64,000 nt of DNA from the NCBI RefSeq assembly GCF_016427535.1, contig NZ_JAELXV010000014.1, forward strand, positions 1 through 64,000, given 5' to 3'. The notes beneath the pieces were generated by a model. The model worked only from the letters and a program-made list of their open reading frames with translations, did no database searches and was not told the DNA's origin. The first letter of the stretch is position 1. Each line of letters opens with the position of its first letter. This document shows positions 8,246 through 16,907 of the stretch, one piece after another. The stretch is from Hymenobacter sp. BT559 (lineage in GTDB: Bacteria > Bacteroidota > Bacteroidia > Cytophagales > Hymenobacteraceae). A program made the position numbers and the translations under genes.

Positions 8246-8572
8246 CTAAACTGCACCTACTTTATATTTCTTCTGCTCTCGCTCTAGTTTCTCCGCAATC
8301 GCTTCTAGCAGCCAATCTTGAGTAGATATGCCAAGCTTAGGGCTGGTCGGTTTTCGAGGGCGCTTAGCTCGTACTTCATCTATACTCACTAAGGTGTCTG
8401 CCGGAATTTTGATGTTGAAATTCTTGAGTTGAACTGCATCAGGAGCACTTGAAGCTACTGAGGAGCTGCCTCGATTTATGATAGCATCTATTTTCTTTTC
8501 GTCTAGCTTGCTGCGAGTAGACGGCTCCGGCGCACTAGCCGCAGGTTTACGGGGTGGGGGAGAGACAGCCAT
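8246..8572 (-). CDS. ParA partner, probable ribbon-helix-helix DNA-binding protein
   Basis: A 108-residue basic protein directly downstream of parA (5-base gap), the standard place for the centromere-binding partner of a type Ib partition system. The first half is Ser/Pro/Ala-rich and probably flexible. The second half fits a ribbon-helix-helix fold: a strand (KNFNIKIPADTLVSIDEVRA), then helices ending WLLEAIAEKLEREQKKYKV. Such proteins bind repeats near the par promoter, stimulate the ParA ATPase and repress the operon. The short CTAGGTG repeats upstream of parA are the likely site. It is not a ParB with a KorB/Spo0J domain. Confidence 0.75.
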   Translation of the reverse strand: MAVSPPPRKPAASAPEPSTRSKLDEKKIDAIINRGSSSVASSAPDAVQLKNFNIKIPADTLVSIDEVRAKRPRKPTSPKLGISTQDWLLEAIAEKLEREQKKYKVGAV

Positions 8573-8577
8573 ATTGT

Positions 8578-9219
8578 TTACTTCGTAATGTGGTGAAACA
8601 ATGCTTCCAACTCTGCCACTGCTTTCTCATCGTGCGGCAGGGCTTCAAAGACGGATAGCCCTTTGCTAGCAGCTGTCGCAAATGCCTTGCGATTGACCAC
8701 TGAAAAATCTACGTAATTCAGTTCTGCGTTTTCACGTAGCACCTCCGTGGCTTCCCCGTTGTCTTGGCCGCGGGTATCTGCCTTATTCAGAAAAGAGTAA
8801 ATCTTCAGAGGGGTAAGACGCCCCGGCTGGACCTCATTCAGCAAAGCCAACACCTTGGATAGGGTCCAGATTTCGTAGCTTCTAGGAGCGAAGGGTAGCA
8901 GGTACACATCCGACACAAACAGTGCTGCTCGTTGGCTTGCCGTATCTCGCCCACCTGTATCAATAACAATGTGGTCGTACTTGGGGCGGAGCTGTTCAAT
9001 TTGGCGGCGCACTGCCCCCCCAGTCAGTTGCACCAAGGTGTAGCCCAATTCTCCTTTGTGGGTTTCGTCGCGCCAAGCAGTGAAATCAGAAGCCGATTCC
9101 TGTTCATCAGCATCGACTAGTAGAATATCAGCTCCCTGCTTTGAAAGCCAGACAGCTAGGTTTGTAGAGATAGTTGTTTTACCAGTACCGCCCTTAATGC
9201 CGCCTACGGTGAAAATCAT
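8578..9219 (-). CDS. parA: ParA-family partition ATPase
   Basis: A 213-residue cytoplasmic ATPase that segregates plasmid copies over the nucleoid. It has the deviant Walker A KGGTGKTT (residues 9-16), the DADEQ element after the second strand, and the Walker B-like HIVIDTGGRD. The short form without an N-terminal DNA-binding domain is typical of type Ib systems such as ParF. The ATG at 9219 is preferred over 9246, since it puts the first strand (MIFTVGGIKGG) at the N-terminus. It forms an operon with the small DNA-binding protein that follows. Confidence 0.92.
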   Translation of the reverse strand: MIFTVGGIKGGTGKTTISTNLAVWLSKQGADILLVDADEQESASDFTAWRDETHKGELGYTLVQLTGGAVRRQIEQLRPKYDHIVIDTGGRDTASQRAALFVSDVYLLPFAPRSYEIWTLSKVLALLNEVQPGRLTPLKIYSFLNKADTRGQDNGEATEVLRENAELNYVDFSVVNRKAFATAASKGLSVFEALPHDEKAVAELEALFHHITK

Positions 9220-9248
9220 GTGCTTAGCTTTTAGGTTGAGGTGCAAAT

Positions 9249-9315
9249 CTAGGTGTAAAATTGCAACTAAATACTCACCTAGTAATAAGTGATATTATAC
9301 ACCTAGTACTAGGTG
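9249..9315 (-). promoter_or_regulatory. Probable par operator or centromere
   Basis: Directly upstream of parA lie repeated CTAGGTG/CACCTAG half-sites: CTAGGTGTA near 9249, CACCTAGTAATAAGTG at 9276-9291, and the perfect 16-base palindrome CACCTAGTACTAGGTG at 9300-9315. The last two are 24 bases apart. The arrangement fits binding by a ribbon-helix-helix partner that both represses the operon and marks the plasmid for partition. The role is inferred from position. Confidence 0.65.
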
Positions 9316-9509
9316 GGTATTACTCTTTATATTTAAGGCCTATTAGGCCTCTGATTCAACTTTTAGTCTGCGTGAATACACGTCTAAGATGTGAAATAAT
9401 TGACTAAATTTTCTGACACGTACATGGCAACGTGCAAGGGCTAGCTGAGTAAATTCAACGCTGATATACAATTTTTACGGAGGACTTTTAAGTTGCTTCC
9501 TCCTACCAT

Positions 9510-9926
9510 ATGAAGCTTCCTCATCTTAGCCGTCGTGTCGAGCTCGATAGCGGTATGGCCGTGCTACTCTACAATGCGTTCAACACTATTTATCAAGAAC
9601 TATTATACCGTGACATCGACCAGCAGCGCTGGACCACTCCTGAAGCGTTAAGCCTGAAACCCTTGGCCAAGCTCACCCAACGGCTGCAAGCTTTAGCCTT
9701 AATGGACTTGCAGCCCCGCTCCGGGAAGCATAAGCCGCATCGCCTGCGTATCGCCTTTGATGAAATGACCACCATCCGCCTCTACTACGTGCGGCTACTG
9801 GCCACTTTAGAGGACAACTCTCACGACCAGCTGTTATTAGCCGGTGCCTTAGGGCGCTTTCACCAGCAGAGTACTTCCCTCGAAACGCAGATTCACCTGA
9901 TGCCTGCTAGTGGCTACCGACAGTAA
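9510..9926 (+). CDS. Hypothetical plasmid-backbone protein
   Basis: A 138-residue protein of unrecognised family, soluble, rich in Leu, Arg and His, probably mostly helical (LAKLTQRLQALALMDLQ, TIRLYYVRLLATLEDN). No membrane segment or catalytic motif was seen. It lies between the par operon and the IS1182-like element and diverges from parA, so it may be a plasmid maintenance or control protein, but this is only position-based. Confidence 0.6.
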   Translation: MKLPHLSRRVELDSGMAVLLYNAFNTIYQELLYRDIDQQRWTTPEALSLKPLAKLTQRLQALALMDLQPRSGKHKPHRLRIAFDEMTTIRLYYVRLLATLEDNSHDQLLLAGALGRFHQQSTSLETQIHLMPASGYRQ

Positions 9927-10035
9927 TTGTAAAACAGTTGAAGGCTAGCCTACAAGAAAGGGTATACAAAAGGTCCCGTAAAATTGACCAGTATAGGTCG
10001 CTAAGGCTGTAGAGATAAGTCTCCAAGAAACGGTC

Positions 10036-11627
10036 GTGTCTGTTGCAGAAGTAGGTGATTAGCCGGTGGTATCTTGGGTGTATGCAAGGCCACAAGCAGT
10101 TCCCCGACCGCGTCGTGCTGCGCTTTCGCTTGTCCGAGCGCGTGCCCCGCCACAATCTGTATCGCCGATTAGCCGAGTTACTCGACTGGTCGTTTCTCTA
10201 CGAGCAGACGCGGGACATCTACAGCCACACGGGCCAGCCCTCGCTCGACCCCGTCGTGTTCTTTAAGCTGGTGCTGGTGGGCCGCCTGGAAAACCTGGTC
10301 AGTGACCGGCGCCTGGTTGAGCATTGTGCCTTGCGCTTGGACATCTTGTACTTCTTAGGTTACGACCTTGACGAGGAGCTACCCTGGCACTCCACCATCA
10401 GCCGCACGCGCCAGCTCTATCCGGCGGCCGTGTTTGAATACCTCTTTGATCAGGTGTTTGCCCAGTGCCTGGCCGCGGGCCTGGTGGTAGGTCAGACGCA
10501 GGCCATCGATTCCGCCCCCGTCAAGGCCAATGCCTCGCTCGAGAGTCTGCGCCCCAAGCAGTCCACGCCCGCTTTACGGGTCGTGGACGAGCGCCCGGCG
10601 GCGCCGCTACCCGCAGCCGCGCCGGCCACACCGGCGCACGAGTTGCGGCGCGTGGCCACGCGCCAAGCCAAGCAGCAACGGGGCGGGGGCGGCCTAGGTG
10701 CCCAGCATGCCAAGGCCCAACTCTTAAGCAACAAGACCCACACCAGTGGCAGTGACCCCGACGCGCGTATCTCGGTCAAACCCGGCAAGGCGCGGGCCCT
10801 GAACTATCTCTGCAGTCTGGCCGTGGACACGGCCACGGGCCTGATTAGTCACGTGCAGGCCGACTTGGCCGATAGCCGCGACAGCGTCCACTTGCCCCGC
10901 CTAGTCGCGCAGTTGCAGACGCGCTTGACGAAGCAGCACGTCCCGCTGCGCGAAGTGCTGGCTGATACCGGCTACTCGAACGGCTTCAACTACGCCTTTC
11001 TCGAACAACGCGGCATCACGCCTTGGATTCCGGTTTTTGGCAAGTACAAACCAGTAATAGAAGGCTTTACGTATGAGTCAGATAAGAACGCCTATCGCTG
11101 CCCGGCCGGCAAGCTGCTGCCTTTCCGCAACTACTGCACGAGTCAGGACGGGAGTTGGCTCAAGAACTATCGAGCCGAGTATCGCGACTGCCAAGTCTGC
11201 CCGCTCAAACCCACTTGCGTGCCCTCAGCCACGCAAAAGAAGCTCGTGCGCTCGCCCTATGATGCGGCTTACTTGCGCGCCTGGCAGCGTCAGCAGAGTC
11301 GAGCGGGGCAACGCCGACGCCGCGTGCGCCAGGGCACGGTAGAACCAGTCTTTGGCAATCTGCTCCACCACTATGGCCTGCGTCGGGTCAACACCAAGGG
11401 GCAAGCAGCCGCCCATAAGGCAATGGTGCTGAGTGCGGTGGCCTACAATCTCAAAAAGCTCCTCAAGTATCAGTCCACCCGGGTGCGAAGCATGGCCCTG
11501 GCCTGCCCAGCAGACCGCCACCAGCGGCTTCAGGGGGCCTTTTTGGGGCTTTTTGGCCGCTGGCTAGCGCCGTAAAACCTCCGCGGCTGGGTACACCCGA
11601 AGTAGCGCAGAGTTCTGCAACAGACAC
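10036..11627 (+). mobile_element. Complete IS1182-like insertion sequence
   Basis: A 1,592-base element with perfect 15-base ends: GTGTCTGTTGCAGAA at 10036-10050 and its complement at 11613-11627. The flanks carry the possible 4-base target duplication GGTC (10032-10035 and 11628-11631). One intact transposase gene fills it. If the element and one GGTC are removed, the flanks join into a hairpin with arms 10021-10030 and 11633-11642 (9 of 10 paired, loop CGGTCC), so it landed in the loop of a hairpin. Confidence 0.85.
10082..11575 (+). CDS. IS1182-family transposase
   Basis: A 497-residue transposase that moves the element around it. The N-terminal part (about 30-110: SLDPVVFFKLVLVGRLENLVSDRRL, then LDILYFLGYDLDEELPWHSTISRTRQ) is the DUF772-like domain typical of IS1182 and IS5-related enzymes. 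The DDE core has the first Asp in QAIDSAPV, the second in VLADTGYSNG, and a Glu in the GTVEPVFGNLLHHYGLRR segment. A Cys-rich insert (RCPAGK, CQVCPLKPTC) is also usual for this group. The start at 10082 is chosen because the upstream extension runs into the terminal region. It appears intact. Confidence 0.93.
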   Translation: MQGHKQFPDRVVLRFRLSERVPRHNLYRRLAELLDWSFLYEQTRDIYSHTGQPSLDPVVFFKLVLVGRLENLVSDRRLVEHCALRLDILYFLGYDLDEELPWHSTISRTRQLYPAAVFEYLFDQVFAQCLAAGLVVGQTQAIDSAPVKANASLESLRPKQSTPALRVVDERPAAPLPAAAPATPAHELRRVATRQAKQQRGGGGLGAQHAKAQLLSNKTHTSGSDPDARISVKPGKARALNYLCSLAVDTATGLISHVQADLADSRDSVHLPRLVAQLQTRLTKQHVPLREVLADTGYSNGFNYAFLEQRGITPWIPVFGKYKPVIEGFTYESDKNAYRCPAGKLLPFRNYCTSQDGSWLKNYRAEYRDCQVCPLKPTCVPSATQKKLVRSPYDAAYLRAWQRQQSRAGQRRRRVRQGTVEPVFGNLLHHYGLRRVNTKGQAAAHKAMVLSAVAYNLKKLLKYQSTRVRSMALACPADRHQRLQGAFLGLFGRWLAP

Positions 11628-11824
11628 GGTCCTTTTTTGGAGGGCAAGAGAATCTATCGGCCTGTGGCTTTTCAAAAAATGAGCGTTTCTTTTGTGTAAG
11701 TAACGAACTGCCTCTCGCTTCTGGCTTCTGGCTCTTCGCTGTTTCTACTGCCTGCCCTGCCCCGACGTAGGCAGGGTTCCAAAAAGAGCGCCCGTGTGAC
11801 GAACGCAATAACAGCCGTTATGCC

Positions 11825-12256
11825 ATGGAATACATAGCAAGAATCCCGCTTCTTTGCGGGGGCGCTCCTACCATTCCCAATAGGCGAACAACCGTATATG
11901 ATGTCGTTTCTTACCTCAAGTTGGACGGCGGTTACCAGCACTACGCGCACGAGTTCGACATACCCTTGGACGTAATCAAAGCGGCCCTGACGTACTGCTC
12001 TCTCCGACGCTGTATCCCGGAAAAAACAAGTCAAAACACGTATTGCGCCGGCTGCCTGCTGCGTAGCCAAGTGGAAGACATGAGCTACCTGGATAACTTA
12101 GAAGAGATCGTGCTTAAAGACGGCGGTATAATGACCAAATACGAAGGCGGGATATTTTTTGGAACGAAGGAACAATTTATCCAAGAGGAGACGGGGGTTG
12201 CGGGTTGGAAAATGGCAGAAGAGTTGCTAGTTGCTTATCCAGAATTAAGGAGCTAA
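11825..12256 (+). CDS. DUF433-like protein with a four-Cys cluster
   Basis: A 143-residue protein whose first 60 residues resemble a DUF433 domain (IPLLCGGAPTIPNRRTTVYDV, then HEFDIPLDVIKAALTYC), a small helix-turn-helix fold often found in antitoxins. Unlike plain DUF433 proteins it continues with Cys58, Cys63, Cys74 and Cys77 (TYCSLRRC and YCAGC), a possible zinc-binding site, and then an acidic C-terminal part. No toxin gene (such as a PIN protein) is adjacent. Function unknown; an antitoxin-like or DNA-binding role is possible. Confidence 0.65.
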   Translation: MEYIARIPLLCGGAPTIPNRRTTVYDVVSYLKLDGGYQHYAHEFDIPLDVIKAALTYCSLRRCIPEKTSQNTYCAGCLLRSQVEDMSYLDNLEEIVLKDGGIMTKYEGGIFFGTKEQFIQEETGVAGWKMAEELLVAYPELRS

Positions 12257-12416
12257 TCCTGCGCATTTCCCTCTGCGCGCTTGTACAGAAAAACAGTCGT
12301 TTAATTGTACAGCCTCGATGCACTTGGAAAAGTGTACCCGCTCCTAGAAAACGTCGGTTCTTGAAGTCCTTTCAAAGAGGACTTTTCGAATACCTTTCTA
12401 ATCATAAAACGGAAAG

Positions 12417-12887
12417 TTATTCCACTAGCTGTACCCGCTTCTGTTGGTATCGGCTCGGCACATAGATGCGCAAGGCTTTTTTGTGGTCAAACTCATGTTC
12501 CAAGACCAGCAGCTTCGGTGTAAGGGCTACCACTTTTAAGGTGTCATGCCAATAAATCAAAGTGCTGTCGCAGAGCTGAAACTGGTCTGGATTGTAGCGC
12601 ACGTCGGAGTTGGAGCCCCGGTCCACGACAGTAATCGAATCCGTGTTCAGATAATGGACCACCTGCCCTTTCGCGCCGAAGTAGTCGCAGCGATACGACA
12701 AGTGGGGCTGCCCGTATCGGGTGGGGTAAGAGCCGTTGAGGCGGCCGTAGATATCGATGGAGTACACCTCATCCCAATACTTGCCGCGCCCATAGTTTGT
12801 TAAGTCGGCCTCGCGTAGCGTCGGTGCGGGGTGGCAACCCCCTGAGAGCAGACTGAGCGTAGGTAACACAAGCAAAAGAGGACGCAT
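12417..12887 (-). CDS. Hypothetical lipoprotein
   Basis: A 156-residue lipoprotein of unrecognised family. The N-terminus (MRPLLLVLPTLSLLSGGC) has a clear lipobox, LSGGC, with Cys18. The mature part is rich in Tyr and Asp and in alternating hydrophobic residues, which suggests a beta-barrel or lipocalin-like fold, but no motif proves this. It stands alone, reading away from the glycan block. Confidence 0.7.
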   Translation of the reverse strand: MRPLLLVLPTLSLLSGGCHPAPTLREADLTNYGRGKYWDEVYSIDIYGRLNGSYPTRYGQPHLSYRCDYFGAKGQVVHYLNTDSITVVDRGSNSDVRYNPDQFQLCDSTLIYWHDTLKVVALTPKLLVLEHEFDHKKALRIYVPSRYQQKRVQLVE

Positions 12888-13508
12888 TGAATTCAGCTAA
12901 TTAGCAGAGCGAATATAGACGAGGGCTCCCCGGGAATAGTGCTGGCATTCCGCAGTGCTTTTCCGGGTTAGGAAAACAGTGATTTGACTCAACATCCTAG
13001 GTGAACTGAGAGGGGGTTCAAAAAGTAGGGCGCGGGGCGCATGGCTCAGAAAGCCCTTCCAAGATGCCCTAATGAGCTAGAAAGGAGGTAGCCGGTGGCT
13101 CGTTTAGGTGCGTCCAAAAGGAGGGCCTTTCCGAGCCAATTAGGAGTATGTTATATTATTTTTTTAATATTATACTAAGCTTTAATGTATATTATATTAT
13201 TTATATACAGTGCTTTGAAGTTGAAAAATGAAATGCTTTGAATTTCCGTCTAAGCAACCTTAACAGCATTATAACAGTAAAATAGTTTAATAATACAAGG
13301 AAAAAATATAAACAAAAAAATACAAATATTTAGTACTACTTCAATAATATCACCTTATGGCCGTTGGATAAGCATAGCTATAACCCTTAACAGGTAACTA
13401 GGAACGGTAGCGCTGCTGCGGTAGAAGGCAAGTAATAATAGAAAACAACCTACTGATTTCTATTTGCCCTTCACCTGAATCCGACTTGCTTGTCGATAAA
13501 CTCAATAC
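12888..13508. other. Gene-free, strongly AT-rich spacer before the glycan block
   Basis: About 620 bases without a gene. The part at 13141-13360 is very AT-rich, with runs such as TTATATTATTTATATAC, in contrast to the GC-rich surroundings. It must hold the promoter of the glycan genes, since the first starts at 13509, but no clear box could be picked. AT-rich leaders of this kind are common before surface-glycan genes acquired by transfer. Confidence 0.5.
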
Positions 13509-14591
13509 ATGATAAATGTTACAAAACCTTTTCTACCGCCCCAAGACGAATACAACCAGTACCTACAGGGAATTTGGTCAAGGATATGGCTTACCAATAA
13601 TGGACCCTTGGTCAATGAATTAGAGCTCACACTAAAAAACTATTTTGGCGTACCTCATCTGTTCTATGTAACGAATGGGACCATTGCGCTACAACTAGCA
13701 ATCAAAGTATTAGGGCTGCAAGGGGAGATTATCACCACGCCGTTTTCTTTTATTGCCACAACGAGCAGTATTGTATGGGAGGGCTGTACTCCCGTCTTTG
13801 TTGATATAGACCCAGCTACGTACAACATTGACCCTGCGCTGATTGAAGCGGCTATTACGCCCCAAACCAGTGCTATTTTGGCTACCCATGTTTTTGGTAA
13901 TCCCTGTGCTGCGAGAGAAATAGCGGCAATAGCTGCTAAGCATAAGTTGCGCGTCATTTACGATGCGGCCCACGCCTTCGGCACCAGCTACCAAGGACGC
14001 TCGGTGTTGCACCAGGGCGATATCAGCACGCTGAGCTTTCACTCGACCAAGCTATTTCATACTATTGAGGGTGGGGCACTCATCACCCACGACGCGGACC
14101 TGGCCAATAAGATTGCGCATATGCGGAATTTTGGCTTTCATGGCCCCGATACCTTCCAGGGAGTGGGCATTAATGGCAAGAACAGCGAGTTTCACGCCGC
14201 CATGGGCTTATGCAACCTCAGGTACGTCGGGCAAATTCTGGACCGGCGGCAGCAGCTTTCCGAAACCTACCACCACATGCTTAAGTCCTTGCGTATAGGC
14301 ACGCCCTTTCTGCACCCGAGCGCTGGCTTCAATTATGCCTACTACCCGGTTTTGTTTGAAAGCGAAGCCGTGCTCTTGAAGATGGTCAAGGCCTTGCACG
14401 GCGTGTATGTCTACCCTAGGCGGTACTTCTACCCCTCGCTGGAAACGTTAAGCTACGTACAGCCAGGGCAGCAGATGACTGTTTCTGCCGATATCGCCTC
14501 CCGGGTATTGTGCCTTCCCTTGTACCACGATTTGTCTATGGAGGAGGTGAAAATGATTTGTCGGGCTATCCTTCGCGCCGAACGGTATTGA
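13509..14591 (+). CDS. DegT/DnrJ/EryC1/StrS sugar aminotransferase
   Basis: A 360-residue PLP-dependent aminotransferase that should put an amino group on a keto-sugar nucleotide, giving an amino sugar for a surface glycan. Seen in the sequence: the substrate loop VTNGTIALQLAI (residues about 54-65), TTPFSFIAT, the Asp of YDAAHAFG (Asp152) that holds the PLP pyridine nitrogen, and the Schiff-base Lys181 in FHSTKLFHTIEGG. Length and motif order are normal. It is first in a five-gene rightward block with a flippase, WbqC, an acyltransferase and a glycosyltransferase, and the acyltransferase is its probable partner. The exact sugar cannot be read from sequence alone. Confidence 0.93.
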   Translation: MINVTKPFLPPQDEYNQYLQGIWSRIWLTNNGPLVNELELTLKNYFGVPHLFYVTNGTIALQLAIKVLGLQGEIITTPFSFIATTSSIVWEGCTPVFVDIDPATYNIDPALIEAAITPQTSAILATHVFGNPCAAREIAAIAAKHKLRVIYDAAHAFGTSYQGRSVLHQGDISTLSFHSTKLFHTIEGGALITHDADLANKIAHMRNFGFHGPDTFQGVGINGKNSEFHAAMGLCNLRYVGQILDRRQQLSETYHHMLKSLRIGTPFLHPSAGFNYAYYPVLFESEAVLLKMVKALHGVYVYPRRYFYPSLETLSYVQPGQQMTVSADIASRVLCLPLYHDLSMEEVKMICRAILRAERY

Positions 14592-14676
14592 GCACCGCCG
14601 ACCCCGCTCGGCGGGAACTGGCTAGGCCGATTCTCCCGCTGCCTTTACTTGTTTGTGGCGTACTTGCTGCGGAGCT

Positions 14677-16140
14677 ATGAAGGAAAATACCTTAAAAGAC
14701 CGGGCGGCCGTAAGCTTGGTGTGGTTGACGGGAGAGCGCTTCGGCAACCTACTCAGCGATTTTTTGATTTCAGTTTTTCTGGCTCGCATTCTGGGACCTA
14801 GTGAGTTCGGCCTGATAGCAATGGTGGCGGTCTTTATCGCCTTGCTTCAGCCGTTCACGGATGCGGGCCTAGGTAGCGCCCTGCTACGGAAGAAAGAGGC
14901 TACGCCCGAGGATTACAACACGGTGTTCTGGAGCAATCTGGGCTTGTCCATGGCGGCCTACGCTATCGTCTTTATCGGGGCGCCGCTGGTTGCCCAGTTT
15001 TACAAAGAGCCGCTCCTGACCGACATTATCCGGGTGCTGGGCATCAGCCTCGTGCTCAACTCCCTGAACGTCGTGCAGACCATCCGCCTAACGAAGCTGC
15101 TGGATTTTCGCACCATTAGCCTGCGTTCGCTGGTGAGCAATGTTCTCTCCGGCGCTATCGGGTTGTACCTCGCCTACCTAGGGTGGAGCTACTGGGCGCT
15201 GGTAGTGCGGCAGTTGCTCAATGCCATCATCACCAACGTGCTCTATTGGGCGACCCGCTCCTGGTTTCCTTCGCTCACGTTCTCAAGTGCTTCGTTCAAA
15301 GATTTTTTTGGGTTCGGCTCGAAGCTGCTGCTATCTAGCCTGCTCGATACGGGGTTTCGCAATATCTACCCCTTGCTGATTGGCAAGTTCTACTCCGCTT
15401 CTGCCCTAGGTTTCTACAACCGGGCGGCAAACCTGAGGGACATTCCGCAGACCTTGGTGGCGCAGGTAACGGGCCGGGTATCTTACCCCGTTTTGATTGA
15501 GCTGCAAGACGACCCACCTCGCTTGGCGCAGGCTTACCAGCGCCTGATGCAGTTGGTGTCGTTTGCCTACTTCCCGCTCCTGATGGGGTTGATGGGGCTG
15601 AGCAAGAGCATCGTGCTGGTGCTACTCACCGACAAGTGGGCTAGCGTGATTCCCTTGCTGCAAGGCCTAACGTTTGTGGGTTTGCTGTACCCCATTCATA
15701 CCCTGAACCTGAATATTCTCACGCTGAAAAAGCGGTCTGACCTGTTTCTCATCTTGGAAGTAATCAAAAAAGCGTTGGTCGTAGTAAGCCTGCTGCTCAC
15801 GTACCGCTGGGGAGTCATGGGCCTGATTTATGGGCAGATTGCGCAGTCTTGCCTGGCGCTGGTAATTAATGCCCACTACTCCCAACAGTTTATTGGCTAC
15901 GGCTTTGTGCAGCAGCTGCGGGACATCTTGCCCAATTTCTGCACGGCGTTGGGCATGGGGTTATTCGTGCTGTGGGGCAGCGAGCAGCTACACGTCTTCA
16001 CCTGGTGGAGCCTGCTGCTGTGGTGCTTCGCGGGCGGGGCCACTTACCTGCTGCTGGCAGCGCTCTTCAATCGAAAAAACCTGCTTTACCTATACGACTT
16101 CTCCAGGGAGAAATACCTCGCCATGCGCATGGCAAACTAA
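14677..16140 (+). CDS. Lipopolysaccharide flippase, WzxC-like (MOP superfamily)
   Basis: A 487-residue inner-membrane protein with about 12-14 hydrophobic segments, of the WzxC/polysaccharide-transporter branch of the MOP superfamily. It should move lipid-linked sugar units from the cytoplasmic to the periplasmic face. The N-terminus (TLKDRAAVSLVWLTGERFGNLLSDF, then LARILGPSEFGLIAMV) is characteristic. The ATG at 14677 is preferred to one 24 bases upstream, since GGAG precedes it and the extension is out of family. It lies 85 bases after the aminotransferase gene. No glycan polymerase is seen here. Confidence 0.92.
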   Translation: MKENTLKDRAAVSLVWLTGERFGNLLSDFLISVFLARILGPSEFGLIAMVAVFIALLQPFTDAGLGSALLRKKEATPEDYNTVFWSNLGLSMAAYAIVFIGAPLVAQFYKEPLLTDIIRVLGISLVLNSLNVVQTIRLTKLLDFRTISLRSLVSNVLSGAIGLYLAYLGWSYWALVVRQLLNAIITNVLYWATRSWFPSLTFSSASFKDFFGFGSKLLLSSLLDTGFRNIYPLLIGKFYSASALGFYNRAANLRDIPQTLVAQVTGRVSYPVLIELQDDPPRLAQAYQRLMQLVSFAYFPLLMGLMGLSKSIVLVLLTDKWASVIPLLQGLTFVGLLYPIHTLNLNILTLKKRSDLFLILEVIKKALVVVSLLLTYRWGVMGLIYGQIAQSCLALVINAHYSQQFIGYGFVQQLRDILPNFCTALGMGLFVLWGSEQLHVFTWWSLLLWCFAGGATYLLLAALFNRKNLLYLYDFSREKYLAMRMAN

Positions 16141-16196
16141 TGGCTTCTGCCTTGTCGGAACGCATTAGTACCAAGCCTACCTAGCCAACGTAGCCT

Positions 16197-16907
16197 ATGA
16201 AAATCGCCATCATGCAGCCGTATTTATTTCCCTACATCGGGTATTTCCAGCTGGTGGCGGCGGCCGATTTATTCGTGCTGTATGATGATGTGAACTACAT
16301 CAAAAAAGGCTGGATTAACCGTAACCGCATCCTTCTGCAAGGCGCCGAGCACGTCTTTACGCTCCCCTGCCTTGACGTCAGCCAGAACAAGCTGATTAAC
16401 GAAGTACTGGTGGACTGGTCAAGTAAAGAGCTGCGGAAAGTGCGCACGACGCTGGAGACAGCTTACCGAAAAGCGCCTTTTTTTGAGCAGGTATATCCGC
16501 TGGTGCAAAGCGTACTGGAGCTTAGCGGCCCCGCCACCATCGCGGAAGTGGCTGCTCAAAGTATCCGGGCCGTATGCGCCTACTTAGGTATCGCCACGCC
16601 ATTGGTTACCAGCTCACAGCGGCCCTACCAGAATGCCCACTTCAGCAAAGGAGCCCGTCTAGTAGACATAGTGCAGCAAGAAGGCGGCGACCAATACCTG
16701 AATGCCATAGGCGGCGAAGCGCTATACACCAAAGACTTCTTTGCCCAGCACGACATCGCGCTTCATTTCGTGAAGCCCCTGTCTATTCAGTATGCGCAAC
16801 CCCTGTCGAGTAAGGAATTTGTGCCCTGGCTCTCCATCATCGATGTCCTGATGAACAACAAAAAAGAGGATATCACAACGTTTTTACTAGCCTACCAACT
16901 CTTATGA
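16197..16907 (+). CDS. WbqC-family protein
   Basis: A 236-residue WbqC-like protein. The family is defined by the N-terminal MQPYLFPYIGYFQL motif (residues 6-19) and the YDDVNYIKKGWINRNRI stretch, both present, with GGEALYTKDFF further on. Members are common in O-antigen and amino-sugar gene clusters, and their exact reaction is not settled. The gene overlaps the following acyltransferase gene by four bases (ATGA), so translation is probably coupled. Confidence 0.9.
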   Translation: MKIAIMQPYLFPYIGYFQLVAAADLFVLYDDVNYIKKGWINRNRILLQGAEHVFTLPCLDVSQNKLINEVLVDWSSKELRKVRTTLETAYRKAPFFEQVYPLVQSVLELSGPATIAEVAAQSIRAVCAYLGIATPLVTSSQRPYQNAHFSKGARLVDIVQQEGGDQYLNAIGGEALYTKDFFAQHDIALHFVKPLSIQYAQPLSSKEFVPWLSIIDVLMNNKKEDITTFLLAYQLL

